Part shown: piece by piece, positions 16,077 to 25,737 of the stretch
How the letters are laid out: every line of letters starts with the position of its first letter
Position numbering within the stretch: position 1 is the first letter of the stretch
Source of the DNA: Acetobacteraceae bacterium
GTDB taxonomy: Bacteria; Pseudomonadota; Alphaproteobacteria; Acetobacterales; Acetobacteraceae
Direction of reading: 5' to 3'
Assembly (NCBI GenBank): GCA_025352375.1
Contig: JANXTL010000209.1
Span: 1 to 54,810 of the forward strand
DNA: 54,810 nucleotides
The notes under the pieces: model-generated
The model's input: the letters and a program-made list of their open reading frames with translations, nothing else
Databases searched by the model: none
What the model was told of the DNA's origin: nothing
Made by a program: the position numbers and the translations under genes

Positions 16077-18920
16077 ATGGCAAAACGCTTCTATCAGGGA
16101 CCTGGACACATGGATGGTGCCGACCGCCTCGCATCGGCCTTCACTGGCACGAACAACGCATTCCTTATGGAACAATACGCGGCTTGGTCCGCCGATCCTG
16201 GATCGGTCGATGCCAGCTACGCCGCGATTTTCGATGCGATGGACGATGACGCACGCGCGCTGTTGGACCAGGCGAACGGCAGTTCGTGGGCGCCCCGTGC
16301 GACGGCACCGATCGCCACGCCAGCGTCTCGCGCCGAGACGATCGCCAGCCTGCGGGCCCTGATGCTGATCCGGTCTTACCGCGTGCGCGGGCATCTGGAA
16401 GCGCATCTCGACCCGCTCGGCTTGCAGGTCCCCAAGCCCCACCCCGAACTGGACCCGCGCAGCTACGGTTTCGCGGATTCCGACTGGGACCGGGGCATTT
16501 TCATCGACAACGTGCTGGGCCGCGAAAGTGCCACGTTGCGGGAAATTTCCTCCATTCTGCGGGAGACGTATTGCGGCTCCATCGGCGTCGAGTTCATGCA
16601 CATTCAGGACCCCGACCAGAAGTCGTGGATCCAGCGCCGTGTCGAAGGCGCCCCGTGGAAACATGCGTTCGATCGCACGTCCCGCAGAAAGATTCTGCGG
16701 CAACTGACTGAGGCCGAAGGCTTCGAGATGTTCTGCCAGAAGCGCTACGTCACCACGAAGCGCTTCGGGCTGGAGGGCGGGGAAATCACGATTCCGGCCA
16801 TTCACGCCATCATCGAGACCGTCGCCGCCGCAGGGGTGAAGGAAATCGCCATTGGCATGCCGCATCGCGGCCGGCTGAACACCATGGTCAATATCGTGAA
16901 GAAGCCGTTGATCGCGGTGTTCTCCGAATTCGGCGGCGAGAGCTTCAAGCCCGACGATGTGCAGGGTTCGGGGGATGTGAAGTACCACCTGGGAACCTCG
17001 ACCGATCAGGAAATCGCCGGGCGAATGGTGCATCTGTCGTTGCAGCCCAACCCGTCGCATCTGGAGGCCGTGAACCCCGTCGTCGTGGGCAAGGTTCGCG
17101 CCCGTCAGGATCAGGCGGGCGACACGCAAAAGCGCGCCTCCGTCATGGCCATCCTGATGCACGGCGATGCGGCCTTCGCCGGCCAGGGCATGGTGTATGA
17201 GACGCTGGCGATGAGTCAGCTGATCGGTTACCGCACCGGCGGCACGGTGCATGTGATCGTGAACAACCAGATCGGCTTCACCACGGTGCCGGCGCATGCC
17301 TACTCCGGCCTTTATTGCACCGATGTTGCCAAATCCATCCAGGCGCCGGTGCTGCATGTAAACGGCGACGACCCGGAAGCGGTTATTTTCTGCGCCCGCA
17401 TGGCCGCCGAATTCCGCATGCGGTTCGCCGCCGACATTGTGCTGGACATCGTCTGCTACCGCCGCCACGGCCACAATGAAACCGACGAGCCGGCGTTCAC
17501 CCAGCCGATGATGTATAAAGCCATCGGCCTGCAATCGACCACCCGCAAGCTGTACGCCGATAAACTCGCAGCCGAAGATATGGTCACAGCCGCCGATGCG
17601 CGCGGCATGGTGGAGGAATTCTCCAAAACACTCGAAGCGGCCTATCAGGCGGCTCAATCCTATAAACCGAACAAGGCCGACTGGCTGGAAGGCCATTGGT
17701 CCGGGCTGAAACAGTCAGACCAGGAGGTCGAGCGGCAGGAAGACCCCACCTCCGTTGCATTGGATACGCTGAAGCAGGTCGGCTATACCCTGGCGCGCGT
17801 GCCGGACGGGTTCACGGCCAACAACAAGATCCTGCGCCAGCTCGATGCCAAGCGGGCCATGGTCGACACTGGCGAAGGCTTCGATTGGGCGACCGGCGAA
17901 GCGCTGGCGTTCGGCACCTTGCTGCTGGAGGGTCACCGCGTTCGCCTATCCGGCGAGGACTGCCAGCGCGGCACGTTCAGCCAGCGCCACGCGGTGCTGA
18001 TCGACCAGACCAACCAGAACGAATACGTCCCGCTGAACAACATCGAGCCCGATCAGGCCAAGATCGAGATCTACAATTCGTTGTTGTCTGAGGTCGGCGT
18101 CATGGGCTTCGAGTACGGCTACTCCCTGGCAGATCCGCAGACGTTGGTCCTGTGGGAGGCGCAGTTCGGCGACTTTGCCAACGGCGCGCAGCCGATCATC
18201 GATCAATTCCTGGCGAGCGGCGAAACCAAGTGGCTGAGGATGTCCGGGCTGACGCTGCTGCTGCCGCATGGCTACGAAGGGCAGGGGCCTGAGCACTCCT
18301 CGGCGCGTCCCGAGCGGTATTTGCAGTTGTGCGCCGAGCGGAACATGGCTGTGTGCAATCTGACGACGCCGGCGAACTACTTCCACGCGCTGCGCCGGCA
18401 GATGCACCGCAATTTTCGTAAGCCGTTGATTATCTTCACGCCGAAATCGCTATTGCGGCACAAGCTCTCGGTGTCGCCGCTGGCCGATTTCGCCGAGGGA
18501 TCGACGTTCCGGTTCGTCATTCCGGAGGTCGATGCGATTGCCCCCCCCGACCAGGTGAAGCGCGTGGTGATTTGCGCCGGCAAGGTGTACTACGATCTGC
18601 TCCAGACACGGCGTGACAAGGGCATTACCGACGTTGCCATCATCCGGCTGGAACAGCTTTATCCGTTCCCGATCCGCTCGCTAACCGCTGCTTTGGGCAC
18701 CTATCCCAACGCGGAAGTGGTGTGGTGCCAGGAGGAGCCGGAGAACATGGGCGGCTGGCGCTTCCTCGACCGACGGATCGAGGGCCTGCTGACCGATATG
18801 AACGTCGCCGCCAAGCGGCCCCGCTACATCGGCCGCGAGGCCGCCGCCAGCCCGGCGACCGGTCTCGCTCGCACCCACAATGCCCAGCAGGCGGCCCTCA
18901 TTGCCGCGGCCCTCGGTTAA
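16077..18920 (+). CDS. sucA: 2-oxoglutarate dehydrogenase E1 component
   Basis: Thiamine diphosphate-dependent decarboxylase of the citric-acid-cycle 2-oxoglutarate dehydrogenase complex, passing the succinyl group to the lipoyl domain of E2; cytoplasmic. The 947 residues match the family. Motifs in order: N-terminal E2-binding region (NNAFLMEQYAAWSADPGSVD), GMPHRGRLNTMVN, GDAAFAGQGMVYETLAMSQ, VNNQIGFTT, YRRHGHNETDEPAFTQP and LLLPHGYEGQGPEHSSARPERYLQL. ATG 16077 gives MAKRFYQGPGH; ATG 16110 (MDGADRLASAF) has a better-placed GGGA and cannot be excluded. It is the first gene of the sucA-sucB-lpd group, 12 bases ahead of sucB. Confidence 0.97.
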   Translation: MAKRFYQGPGHMDGADRLASAFTGTNNAFLMEQYAAWSADPGSVDASYAAIFDAMDDDARALLDQANGSSWAPRATAPIATPASRAETIASLRALMLIRSYRVRGHLEAHLDPLGLQVPKPHPELDPRSYGFADSDWDRGIFIDNVLGRESATLREISSILRETYCGSIGVEFMHIQDPDQKSWIQRRVEGAPWKHAFDRTSRRKILRQLTEAEGFEMFCQKRYVTTKRFGLEGGEITIPAIHAIIETVAAAGVKEIAIGMPHRGRLNTMVNIVKKPLIAVFSEFGGESFKPDDVQGSGDVKYHLGTSTDQEIAGRMVHLSLQPNPSHLEAVNPVVVGKVRARQDQAGDTQKRASVMAILMHGDAAFAGQGMVYETLAMSQLIGYRTGGTVHVIVNNQIGFTTVPAHAYSGLYCTDVAKSIQAPVLHVNGDDPEAVIFCARMAAEFRMRFAADIVLDIVCYRRHGHNETDEPAFTQPMMYKAIGLQSTTRKLYADKLAAEDMVTAADARGMVEEFSKTLEAAYQAAQSYKPNKADWLEGHWSGLKQSDQEVERQEDPTSVALDTLKQVGYTLARVPDGFTANNKILRQLDAKRAMVDTGEGFDWATGEALAFGTLLLEGHRVRLSGEDCQRGTFSQRHAVLIDQTNQNEYVPLNNIEPDQAKIEIYNSLLSEVGVMGFEYGYSLADPQTLVLWEAQFGDFANGAQPIIDQFLASGETKWLRMSGLTLLLPHGYEGQGPEHSSARPERYLQLCAERNMAVCNLTTPANYFHALRRQMHRNFRKPLIIFTPKSLLRHKLSVSPLADFAEGSTFRFVIPEVDAIAPPDQVKRVVICAGKVYYDLLQTRRDKGITDVAIIRLEQLYPFPIRSLTAALGTYPNAEVVWCQEEPENMGGWRFLDRRIEGLLTDMNVAAKRPRYIGREAAASPATGLARTHNAQQAALIAAALG

Positions 18921-18932
18921 GGAACACTGCGT

Positions 18933-20234
18933 ATGCCGACCGAAATCAAGGTTCCGACCTTGGGCGAAAGCGTGACCACGGCGACGATCGCCCGCTGGAT
19001 GAAACAACCGGGCGAAGCGGTCGCTGCCGATGAACCGTTGGTCGAGCTGGAAACCGACAAGGTGACCGTTGAGGTGACCGCGCCCACGGCCGGCGTACTG
19101 ACTTCGATCGGCGCACCGGAGGGCAGCGAAGTCGAAGTTGGCGCTCTGCTGGGGATTATCGAATCGGGCGTAACCCCGACGATCGCCGGCCCCGCCGCCA
19201 ACCCCACCGCCGGCGTTCGTCCGCCGCCCCGCCCGCTGGGCCCCGTCGCCCGACCCGCTGCCGCCCCCGCCCCAGCGCCCGCCCCCGGGCCCGCCCCAGC
19301 GCCCGCCCCAGCGCCCGCCCCCGGGCCCGAGGCCCCGCCGGCCCCGGTGCGTGCGCCGATGCCGTCGGCCGCGAAGCTGATCGAGGAGCAAAATCTTGCC
19401 CCGACCGCTCTTGGTGCGGGTTCGGGTAAGGACGGGCGCATCACCAAGGGCGACGTGCTGGCGTTCCTGGCCCGTGCGGCTCAACCCGCCGCCGCGCCAC
19501 CGCGCCCGGCCGCACCGCCGCGCACGGCCGGTGAAGGTGAGGAACGGGTCAAAATGACCCGTCTTCGCCGCACCATCGCCCTGCGCCTGAAGGAAGCCCA
19601 AAATAACGCGGCCATGCTCACCACCTTCAACGAGGTGGACATGTCCGCGATCATGGCGCTGCGAACCCAGTACCGCGACGCCTTCGAAAAGAAGCACAAT
19701 GGCGTGCGTCTGGGCTTCATGAGCGTGTTCGTGCGTGCTTGCTGCGTCGCGCTGAAAGAGTTCCCGGCCGTCAACGCCGAGATCGACGGCGACGACATCG
19801 TCTACAAGCACCACGTCCACATGGGCATCGCCATCGGCGGCGCAAATGGATTGGTCGTGCCGGTGGTGCGCCACGCCGACCAAATGGGTTTCGCGCAGAT
19901 CGAGGGCGCCATCGCCGATTTCGGCAAGCGTGCCCGCGACGGCGGATTGAAGATCGACGAAATGACCGGCGGCACCTTCAGCATCACCAACGGCGGCATC
20001 TATGGCTCGCTGATGTCCACCCCGATCCTGAACCCGCCGCAGTCGGCGATCCTGGGTATGCACAAGATCCAGGACCGTCCCGTGGCGATCGGCGGGAAGA
20101 TCGAAATCCGCCCGATGATGTACCTGGCCCTGTCCTACGATCATCGCATCGTGGATGGAAAGGAAGCTGTTTCCTTCCTGGTCCGCGTCAAGGAAGGCGT
20201 CGAAGATCCGCGGCGGTTGCTGCTGGATTTGTAG
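18933..20234 (+). CDS. sucB: Dihydrolipoyllysine succinyltransferase (E2 of 2-oxoglutarate dehydrogenase)
   Basis: Core acyltransferase of the 2-oxoglutarate dehydrogenase complex, moving succinyl from lipoate to CoA. The 433 residues show a lipoyl domain with the modified Lys43 in [10 protein letters not shown], an unusually long Ala/Pro linker (about residues 100-140), a peripheral subunit-binding domain ([35 protein letters not shown]), a second Ala/Pro linker, and the catalytic domain ending with SYDHRIVDG (His404). An AAGGA precedes the ATG. The first linker is encoded by short GC-only direct repeats, for example a 24-base unit at 19270-19293 and 19306-19329, which makes it prone to length change. 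Confidence 0.97.
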   Translation: MPTEIKVPTLGESVTTATIARWMKQPGEAVAADEPLVELETDKVTVEVTAPTAGVLTSIGAPEGSEVEVGALLGIIESGVTPTIAGPAANPTAGVRPPPRPLGPVARPAAAPAPAPAPGPAPAPAPAPAPGPEAPPAPVRAPMPSAAKLIEEQNLAPTALGAGSGKDGRITKGDVLAFLARAAQPAAAPPRPAAPPRTAGEGEERVKMTRLRRTIALRLKEAQNNAAMLTTFNEVDMSAIMALRTQYRDAFEKKHNGVRLGFMSVFVRACCVALKEFPAVNAEIDGDDIVYKHHVHMGIAIGGANGLVVPVVRHADQMGFAQIEGAIADFGKRARDGGLKIDEMTGGTFSITNGGIYGSLMSTPILNPPQSAILGMHKIQDRPVAIGGKIEIRPMMYLALSYDHRIVDGKEAVSFLVRVKEGVEDPRRLLLDL

Positions 20235-20577
20235 GCCAATGACGATCGTTTGGCAGCAGGTGAGGTGGTCCCTGACGCGAGAGGGCCGAACAATCCCTCC
20301 TGCGTAGTAATTACCCCGGCACAGGCCGAGAGCCTATTCGCATCGATAGTTCCCAATCCGAATCGTCCATGAGGAGATTCTCATTGAACACAAGCAGGTT
20401 CGAACATATCGGCGACCAAGCGCTTGACCGCGCTCCGGGTCCCTGGTCCTCTTGCGTCGGGGGGCGGGACCCTACGCAGCGACATCGAATTGCTGGGCGT
20501 TTCCAAGACGACATTCCGTGCTTATTGTCTGAAATTCGGCGTTTCCGAAATCATCCTGGTTAGGTGTGGCAACGAAT
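20235..20577 (+). other. 343-base gap between sucB and lpd
   Basis: No recognisable gene. A GGGTCCC/GGGACCC inverted repeat with a loop of about 20 bases lies near 20440-20475. A short frame from TTG 20424 reads [26 protein letters not shown] before running out of frame into lpd; it could be a gene remnant but matches nothing I recognise. The gap probably holds an internal promoter for lpd. Confidence 0.5.
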
Positions 20578-21969
20578 ATGACCGAATCCTACGATGTTAT
20601 CGTCATCGGCGCCGGCCCCGGCGGCTATGTTTGCGCAATTCGCGCCGCGCAACTCGGACTAAAGGTCGCCTGCGTTGAAAAGCGCGCCACCCTCGGCGGC
20701 ACGTGCTTGAACGTCGGCTGCATCCCCTCCAAAGCATTGCTGCAATCGTCGGAAGATTTCGACCACGCCACGCACGGACTGGCGGATCATGGCGTGATCG
20801 TCGGCGGCGTCACGCTGGACCTCGCGCGCATGCAGGCTCGCAAGGGGGAGGTGGTCGGCGCCAACGTCAAAGGCGTAGAGTTCCTGTTCCGCAAAAACAA
20901 GATCGCCTGGCTCAAGGGAACCGGCCGCATCGTCGCCGCCGGGCAGGTGGACGTGGACGGGACCGCCCACACCGCCAAGTACATCGTCATCGCTACCGGC
21001 AGCGAGTCCACCCCGCTTCCCGGCGTGGCGGTGGACGAGAAGCGCATCGTGACCGCGACCGGCGCTTTGGAGCTGGACGCGGTTCCCAAGCATCTCGTGG
21101 TGATCGGTGCCGGCGTGATCGGACTGGAACTCGGCAGCGTCTGGCGCCGCCTGGGGGCGGAGGTCACGGTGATCGAATACCTCGATCGCATCGTACCCGG
21201 CATCGACACCGAAATCGCGACGGCGTTCCAGCGGCTGCTGGTCAAGCAAGGCCTGAAATTCCGGCTTGGGACCAAGGTCACCGGCGCGGTGGCGACCGAG
21301 GCAGGCGTGACCCTGACGGCCGAACCCGCCAAAGGCGGCGACAAGACTGAAATTCAAGCCGACATCGTGCTGCTCGCGATCGGCCGCCGTCCCTACACCG
21401 GGGGGCTGGGCTTGGTGGAAGCCGGCGTCGCACTGGACGAGCGCCATCGGATCAAGACAGATGCGCATTTCGCAACCAACGTTCCCGGCATCTATGCCAT
21501 CGGCGACGCCATCGCCGGTCCGATGCTGGCCCACAAGGCGGAGGATGAGGGGGGGGCGCTGGCCGAGCGTCTCGCGGGTCAGGCCGGGCACGTGAATTAC
21601 GGCGTCATCCCCAGCGTGATCTACACGTGGCCCGAAGTCGCCTCGGTCGGCCAGACCGAGGAAGAACTCAAAGCCGCCGGTATTGCCTACACCGTCGGAA
21701 AATTCCCCTTCACCGCGAACGGCCGCGCTCGGGCGATGGGGTGCACCGACGGCTTCGTTAAAATCCTAGCGGACAAGACCACCGACCGTCTGCTCGGCGT
21801 CCACATCCTGGGCCCCGACGCCGGCACGCTGATCGCCGAACTCGCACTGGCAATGGAATTCGGGGCCTCGGCCGAGGATGTCGCGCGGACCTGCCACGCG
21901 CATCCTACCTTGAACGAGGCCGTGAAAGAGGCGGCGCTCGCCGTTGCTGGAAGGGCGTTGCATATATAG
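20578..21969 (+). CDS. lpd: Dihydrolipoyl dehydrogenase (E3)
   Basis: FAD-dependent enzyme that reoxidises dihydrolipoamide with NAD+ for 2-oxoacid dehydrogenase complexes. The 463 residues carry the FAD-binding [19 protein letters not shown], the redox-active disulphide GGTCLNVGC (Cys43 and Cys48), the NAD-binding [16 protein letters not shown], and the C-terminal dimerisation His/Glu pair in [19 protein letters not shown] 20578 gives the normal [11 protein letters not shown] start; GTG 20566 would add four residues. It lies downstream of sucB on the same strand, so it serves the 2-oxoglutarate complex. It is convergent with the exosortase gene with only five bases between stops and no visible terminator. 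Confidence 0.97.
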   Translation: MTESYDVIVIGAGPGGYVCAIRAAQLGLKVACVEKRATLGGTCLNVGCIPSKALLQSSEDFDHATHGLADHGVIVGGVTLDLARMQARKGEVVGANVKGVEFLFRKNKIAWLKGTGRIVAAGQVDVDGTAHTAKYIVIATGSESTPLPGVAVDEKRIVTATGALELDAVPKHLVVIGAGVIGLELGSVWRRLGAEVTVIEYLDRIVPGIDTEIATAFQRLLVKQGLKFRLGTKVTGAVATEAGVTLTAEPAKGGDKTEIQADIVLLAIGRRPYTGGLGLVEAGVALDERHRIKTDAHFATNVPGIYAIGDAIAGPMLAHKAEDEGGALAERLAGQAGHVNYGVIPSVIYTWPEVASVGQTEEELKAAGIAYTVGKFPFTANGRARAMGCTDGFVKILADKTTDRLLGVHILGPDAGTLIAELALAMEFGASAEDVARTCHAHPTLNEAVKEAALAVAGRALHI

Positions 21970-21974
21970 CCGAG

Positions 21975-23489
21975 CTACTGCCCCGCGGACCGTGCGCTTA
22001 TCTGGGTGAGCCAATCGGCATGGGCCTGCAAAAATGCCTTCAGATCGTTCTCGGTTTTCTGACGTACCGGCGGAGTCATGGTCTCCCACGCCACAACCGG
22101 GGTGACCGAGACGACAATCGGCGCGTTGTGCCCGCCCGTCAGGCTCGTCCACGCCATGCTGGCACGGACGGCCAGGCCACCCATCGACGGCGCGCCGTCG
22201 ATCCAAAGGCCGAGTGCCATGGCGAAGGGCTTCTCGGTTCCTATCAGCAAGCGCCACGCATGCGGTTCCGGCTCCAGCCAGGCTTCCCGTATTTCCTCCC
22301 CGTCGGGGGCACGCCCCAGCCGCCGGCGCTCCGCTAGGACGGGGCCTGCCGCGCTGCGTGGGGAGAATGCGGCGATGTGAACGTCATACAGGGTGCCGTC
22401 GGCGCAGGCGATGCGTTGATCGATGGCCACACCGCCGGCTGCTGCGCGGGGGCGATCCGGTGGCTGGCCGGGGGAGGTGGTGCAGGATGGACCCGGGGCC
22501 AATGGCAGGAGGCGTTGTGAAACGACGTTCGCCGACCGGTCCAGCAACATCGCCGCGACCGGGCTGATACCGGCGATCAGAACCAGCAGCGCACAGGCGA
22601 AGATACCACCCCGCACATGTACGCCGTCCGCCATGGCGGCGGGGGGTGCGGGTTCGGGTCGATGGTCCTCCCGAAAAGGCAGGCCGCACGCCAGCAGGAG
22701 CAGGATGACCAGGGAGAAAAATATCCAGCCATACAGCACGTGATCCGTGGCCGCCGCTTCGGCGCTACCCAGAATATGCCCCAACGCAACAATCCCCAAC
22801 GCCCGGAATCCGTTGGCGACGATGGGGACGACGATGGAAATCAAAATGAAGGCTACACGACGAACCGGGCTGCGATACATCAGTAATGCGTACAGGGCGC
22901 CAAAGGCGATCGAGGCGATCAGAAATCTCAGCCCGGCGCAGGCCTGGGCGATGAAGAATGTGCCCTCGGCGATTTCGATAACATACCCGTCGACGTAGGC
23001 TGGAATGCCTACGATTTCCAGTCCGAGCCGGACGAACACCGCGGTGATGTCCTGCAGCCTGGGCGTCAGGAACTCCCCGAACGGAACCAGGAAGTAAAGA
23101 TACAGCAGCGGGCCGGACACCGCCGTCCACAATTTCCAGCCGAGGACGCCAAGAAATAACAACTCGAAGAAACTCAAGGCGATCAGTTGCCGCCCTTCCA
23201 TGATGCCCAATCGTTCCGTGAGCAACCAGGCCGCCGCCAGGGGGATGCCCGCCATCGCGACCCATGGCAATGGGCGCGCGGCTAAACCGGCCAACGATGA
23301 GCGCCGGTCCCAGAGCAGATAAAGGGCGATCGGGATCACCATGAAGCAGTGGTTATAGGCGGTTGACTCGTCCCAGGTCTGAACCGCGGTGACGATTTCC
23401 GTCTGGAACAGGAATCCCACCATCAGAATGCCGGCGAGCAGGCTGAGCGCAGCGCCGCGCATGCCGTGCCGTAGGTCTGCCAGGATCAT
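21975..23489 (-). CDS. xrtA: Exosortase A fused to an EpsI domain
   Basis: Inner-membrane cysteine transpeptidase-like protein expected to recognise PEP-CTERM-type C-terminal signals and link or release exported proteins together with exopolysaccharide. The 504 residues have about eight membrane segments with the exosortase catalytic triad: Cys184 in AQACAGLRFLIAS, Arg229 in NGFRALGIVALGH and His250 in TDHVLYGWIFF. After about residue 290 comes a periplasmic EpsI-like region, the usual XrtA fusion. The start overlaps the upstream glycosyltransferase stop in an ATGA junction; it is the last gene of the minus-strand operon. No canonical PEP-CTERM protein is visible in the window, so substrates must be elsewhere or be non-canonical. 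Confidence 0.95.
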   Translation of the reverse strand: MILADLRHGMRGAALSLLAGILMVGFLFQTEIVTAVQTWDESTAYNHCFMVIPIALYLLWDRRSSLAGLAARPLPWVAMAGIPLAAAWLLTERLGIMEGRQLIALSFFELLFLGVLGWKLWTAVSGPLLYLYFLVPFGEFLTPRLQDITAVFVRLGLEIVGIPAYVDGYVIEIAEGTFFIAQACAGLRFLIASIAFGALYALLMYRSPVRRVAFILISIVVPIVANGFRALGIVALGHILGSAEAAATDHVLYGWIFFSLVILLLLACGLPFREDHRPEPAPPAAMADGVHVRGGIFACALLVLIAGISPVAAMLLDRSANVVSQRLLPLAPGPSCTTSPGQPPDRPRAAAGGVAIDQRIACADGTLYDVHIAAFSPRSAAGPVLAERRRLGRAPDGEEIREAWLEPEPHAWRLLIGTEKPFAMALGLWIDGAPSMGGLAVRASMAWTSLTGGHNAPIVVSVTPVVAWETMTPPVRQKTENDLKAFLQAHADWLTQISARSAGQ

Positions 23490-24700
23490 ATCGCAATCTC
23501 CGCGGGGCGCAGCATGTCATCGAACCGGCTGAGCCGGACCGGCCAGTCGTAGTGCCGAAGAATGCAAGCCCTGGCTGCTTCGCCAATGGCCTGGCCATGT
23601 GTGCCGGTTGCCAATCCGACGCAGGCGGCGGCGAACGTGGCAGCCGTATCGGCGAGGATGACTTCCTTGTCTGGGACCGCGTCGATCCCTTCCAGCCCAT
23701 CTTGCGTCACCACGACCGGGCGCCCGAGGGCCATCGCCTCCAGTACTTTGTTTTGGATACCGCGCGCGATGCGCAGCGGCGCGACCGAGGCCGTGGCGTG
23801 GGCAACGTAAGGCCGGACGTCGGCCACACGACCGGTCACGTGCACCCCTTCGATTTTGCTGAGCCGCAGCACGGCATCGTTGGGACTATGGCCCACCACG
23901 TGGAATTGCGCGTTAGGCAATGAGCGCCGGACGATCGGCAGAATATCGGTCGCGAACCAGACCACGGCGTCGGCGTTGGGTGGATAGTCCATGGTGCCGG
24001 TGAACACGAAATTTGGCATGCTGGTGTCGTAGACCGTGGGGTAGCGACCGGCCGGGTCGAAGTAGAGGTGATCCACCCCGTTGCTTACGCCGACGACCTT
24101 GGCATGGTGGTTGGGCACAAGGCGGTTGAACAGCGCTGCCTCGGCGTCGGATACGAAACTAGCCAGGTCGGCTTCCCGCGCGATGCGCTGCTCCAACGCC
24201 GCGATTTGGTGCCATTCGCGGCGATAGACCCAGCGTTTCAGGCCGGTCAGTGCCTCGGCGTAGGCGTGCCATTTTTCGGAATCGACATCGACAAGATCGA
24301 CCACCAACGGCGAGGACCGCGGCAGGTCCAGCACGTAGGGCGCCATGTTGGACGAATAGACGAAGGTCATCGCCGGTTTGACCCGATCGAGGATGTCCCG
24401 CACCCAGCGTCGCAGCCCGCGATTTTGGAAATACGCCACGCTAAGGGCTTCCCCGGTCAGCAGGCCGCGGAGGCAAAGCAGCGTCGCGACGCGCCGGTTC
24501 AGCGGGGCCACATGCATGCTGGCGCACATCGCCTGCATGGTCCCAACGTGCTCCGCGTCTGCCGGATCGTCCAGCAGGCAGCCCAGATGGATGTCGTACC
24601 ACTGCGCCAGATAGCGGAAGATTTGCAGCGCCCTGATTTTCTCGCCTTTCGTGGGCGGGAAGGGCAGGCGCTGGATGAGAAACAGAAGAGGCGGTTTCAC
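23486..24700 (-). CDS. XrtA-locus glycosyltransferase (TIGR03087-like)
   Basis: A 404-residue GT-B glycosyltransferase of the type found in exosortase A exopolysaccharide loci, expected to add a sugar during repeat-unit assembly at the inner membrane. It starts with FLIQRLPFPPTKGEKIRALQI, has a middle nucleotide-sugar region (FVFTGTMDYPPNADAVVWFA) and the GT4-like HVTGRVADVRPYVAHATASVAPLRIARGIQNKVLEAMALGRPVV segment. The start is GTG 24700, which overlaps the stop of the FemAB gene (GTGA) and has GAGGA upstream; a longer frame from 24763 lies inside that gene. Sugar donor and acceptor cannot be told from sequence. Confidence 0.92.
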   Translation of the reverse strand: MKPPLLFLIQRLPFPPTKGEKIRALQIFRYLAQWYDIHLGCLLDDPADAEHVGTMQAMCASMHVAPLNRRVATLLCLRGLLTGEALSVAYFQNRGLRRWVRDILDRVKPAMTFVYSSNMAPYVLDLPRSSPLVVDLVDVDSEKWHAYAEALTGLKRWVYRREWHQIAALEQRIAREADLASFVSDAEAALFNRLVPNHHAKVVGVSNGVDHLYFDPAGRYPTVYDTSMPNFVFTGTMDYPPNADAVVWFATDILPIVRRSLPNAQFHVVGHSPNDAVLRLSKIEGVHVTGRVADVRPYVAHATASVAPLRIARGIQNKVLEAMALGRPVVVTQDGLEGIDAVPDKEVILADTAATFAAACVGLATGTHGQAIGEAARACILRHYDWPVRLSRFDDMLRPAEIAI

Positions 24701-25728
24701 CCTAATCCTCGCACCAAATGCGGGCCGACCGCATTCGCCACCGGCAGCGGCAGCCGTTTCCACGCCGCGATGAACAGCGCGTATTTCGGGTTCAAAGGGT
24801 TATGGTCGGGTATTTCCGATCCCGGTGCCAGCCTATACCGATAGGGCAGATTCGCCGGCTCGAACCCCCAGTTGTGCTTGAACGCATAAGCGCCGGTGCC
24901 CAGCTTGCTGCGGCCGAAATCGAACAGGCGATAGCCCCGGTCGGCTGCGCGGCGCATGGTTTCCCAGTACATGAAATCGTTGCCCGCGACCTGACGGGCG
25001 GCGGATGTGCCGCCACCGTAATAGGGCAGGACTTCGTCGCGGAAATAGAAATTCATCACCGAGGCGACGGCGGTATCGCCGTCCACGATCGTCACGATAT
25101 CGGCGCAATCGCGAAACCGGTGCATCAGGGACATGAACCAGCGGCGGGAAAACACGGGGGTTCCGAGGTTACGCACACTTTCCGCGTAGATGCGGTGCAG
25201 CCGGGTGGCATCGTACTCCACGACCGATGAAAGCCCGTTCTGGATGCCTTTACGCACCATCGCCCGCTGCTTGCGCGGGATCGCCTTCATGTTCGCGTCG
25301 TTGTCCGCTACGATCGGTTTGCGGAATGTGACATACAGGTCGGGCCGTTCCGTCCAGTCGCTGGCAACCGGGTCCCGGTGCCGGAATTCCACCGCGCTGG
25401 CACCGGTCTCCGGCAACAAACCGGCGGCATAGTCCGACAGCGCGTCGGCGGTCTCCGCGTCGGCTGCGAGCGGCCCGCCGTAGACGCAGAACGGCAGCGA
25501 CGTCAGCGCGTTGCCGAACAGCATCGTCTTCATCTGCACCAGCGGCAGCACACCGACGATGGCCCCGTCGCGTTCGGCATAGGTGTAGAACGTGCGGTGC
25601 GCGAATTCCTCGGCAATCAACCGCCGCCATGCGGCGCGGTGAAAGAATGTGCCAGTGGGCATCGCGTCTACGAACGCATCCCAAGCAGGTTCGCTGGCGG
25701 GTACCAAGGGGCGGAGTTTCAGGGGCAT
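24697..25728 (-). CDS. FemAB-family XrtA-associated protein
   Basis: A 343-residue protein of the FemAB/GNAT-like acyltransferase group that accompanies exosortase A loci (TIGR03019 type). It has two GNAT-like halves: RPLVPASEPAWDAFVDAMPTGTFFHRAAWRRLI at the start and, near residue 230-290, MNFYFRDEVLPYYGGGTSAARQVAGNDFMYWE followed by FDFGRSKLGTGAYAFKHNWGFE, the usual FemAB-like core. The role is thought to be modification of cell-envelope or exopolysaccharide components by aminoacyl or acyl transfer; the substrate is unknown. It lies nine bases after the deacetylase and its stop overlaps the glycosyltransferase start, so it is within one operon. Confidence 0.92.
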   Translation of the reverse strand: MPLKLRPLVPASEPAWDAFVDAMPTGTFFHRAAWRRLIAEEFAHRTFYTYAERDGAIVGVLPLVQMKTMLFGNALTSLPFCVYGGPLAADAETADALSDYAAGLLPETGASAVEFRHRDPVASDWTERPDLYVTFRKPIVADNDANMKAIPRKQRAMVRKGIQNGLSSVVEYDATRLHRIYAESVRNLGTPVFSRRWFMSLMHRFRDCADIVTIVDGDTAVASVMNFYFRDEVLPYYGGGTSAARQVAGNDFMYWETMRRAADRGYRLFDFGRSKLGTGAYAFKHNWGFEPANLPYRYRLAPGSEIPDHNPLNPKYALFIAAWKRLPLPVANAVGPHLVRGLG

Positions 25729-25737
25729 GCGGATCGG

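Noticed and set aside
19261-19335. GC-only short repeats in sucB considered as a CRISPR or structural array
   Set aside because: They encode the Ala/Pro linker of the E2 protein in frame; repeat spacing is irregular and there are no spacers.
20369-20563. 64-codon frame between sucB and lpd
   Set aside because: No family resemblance and codon use unlike its neighbours; kept only as part of the described gap.
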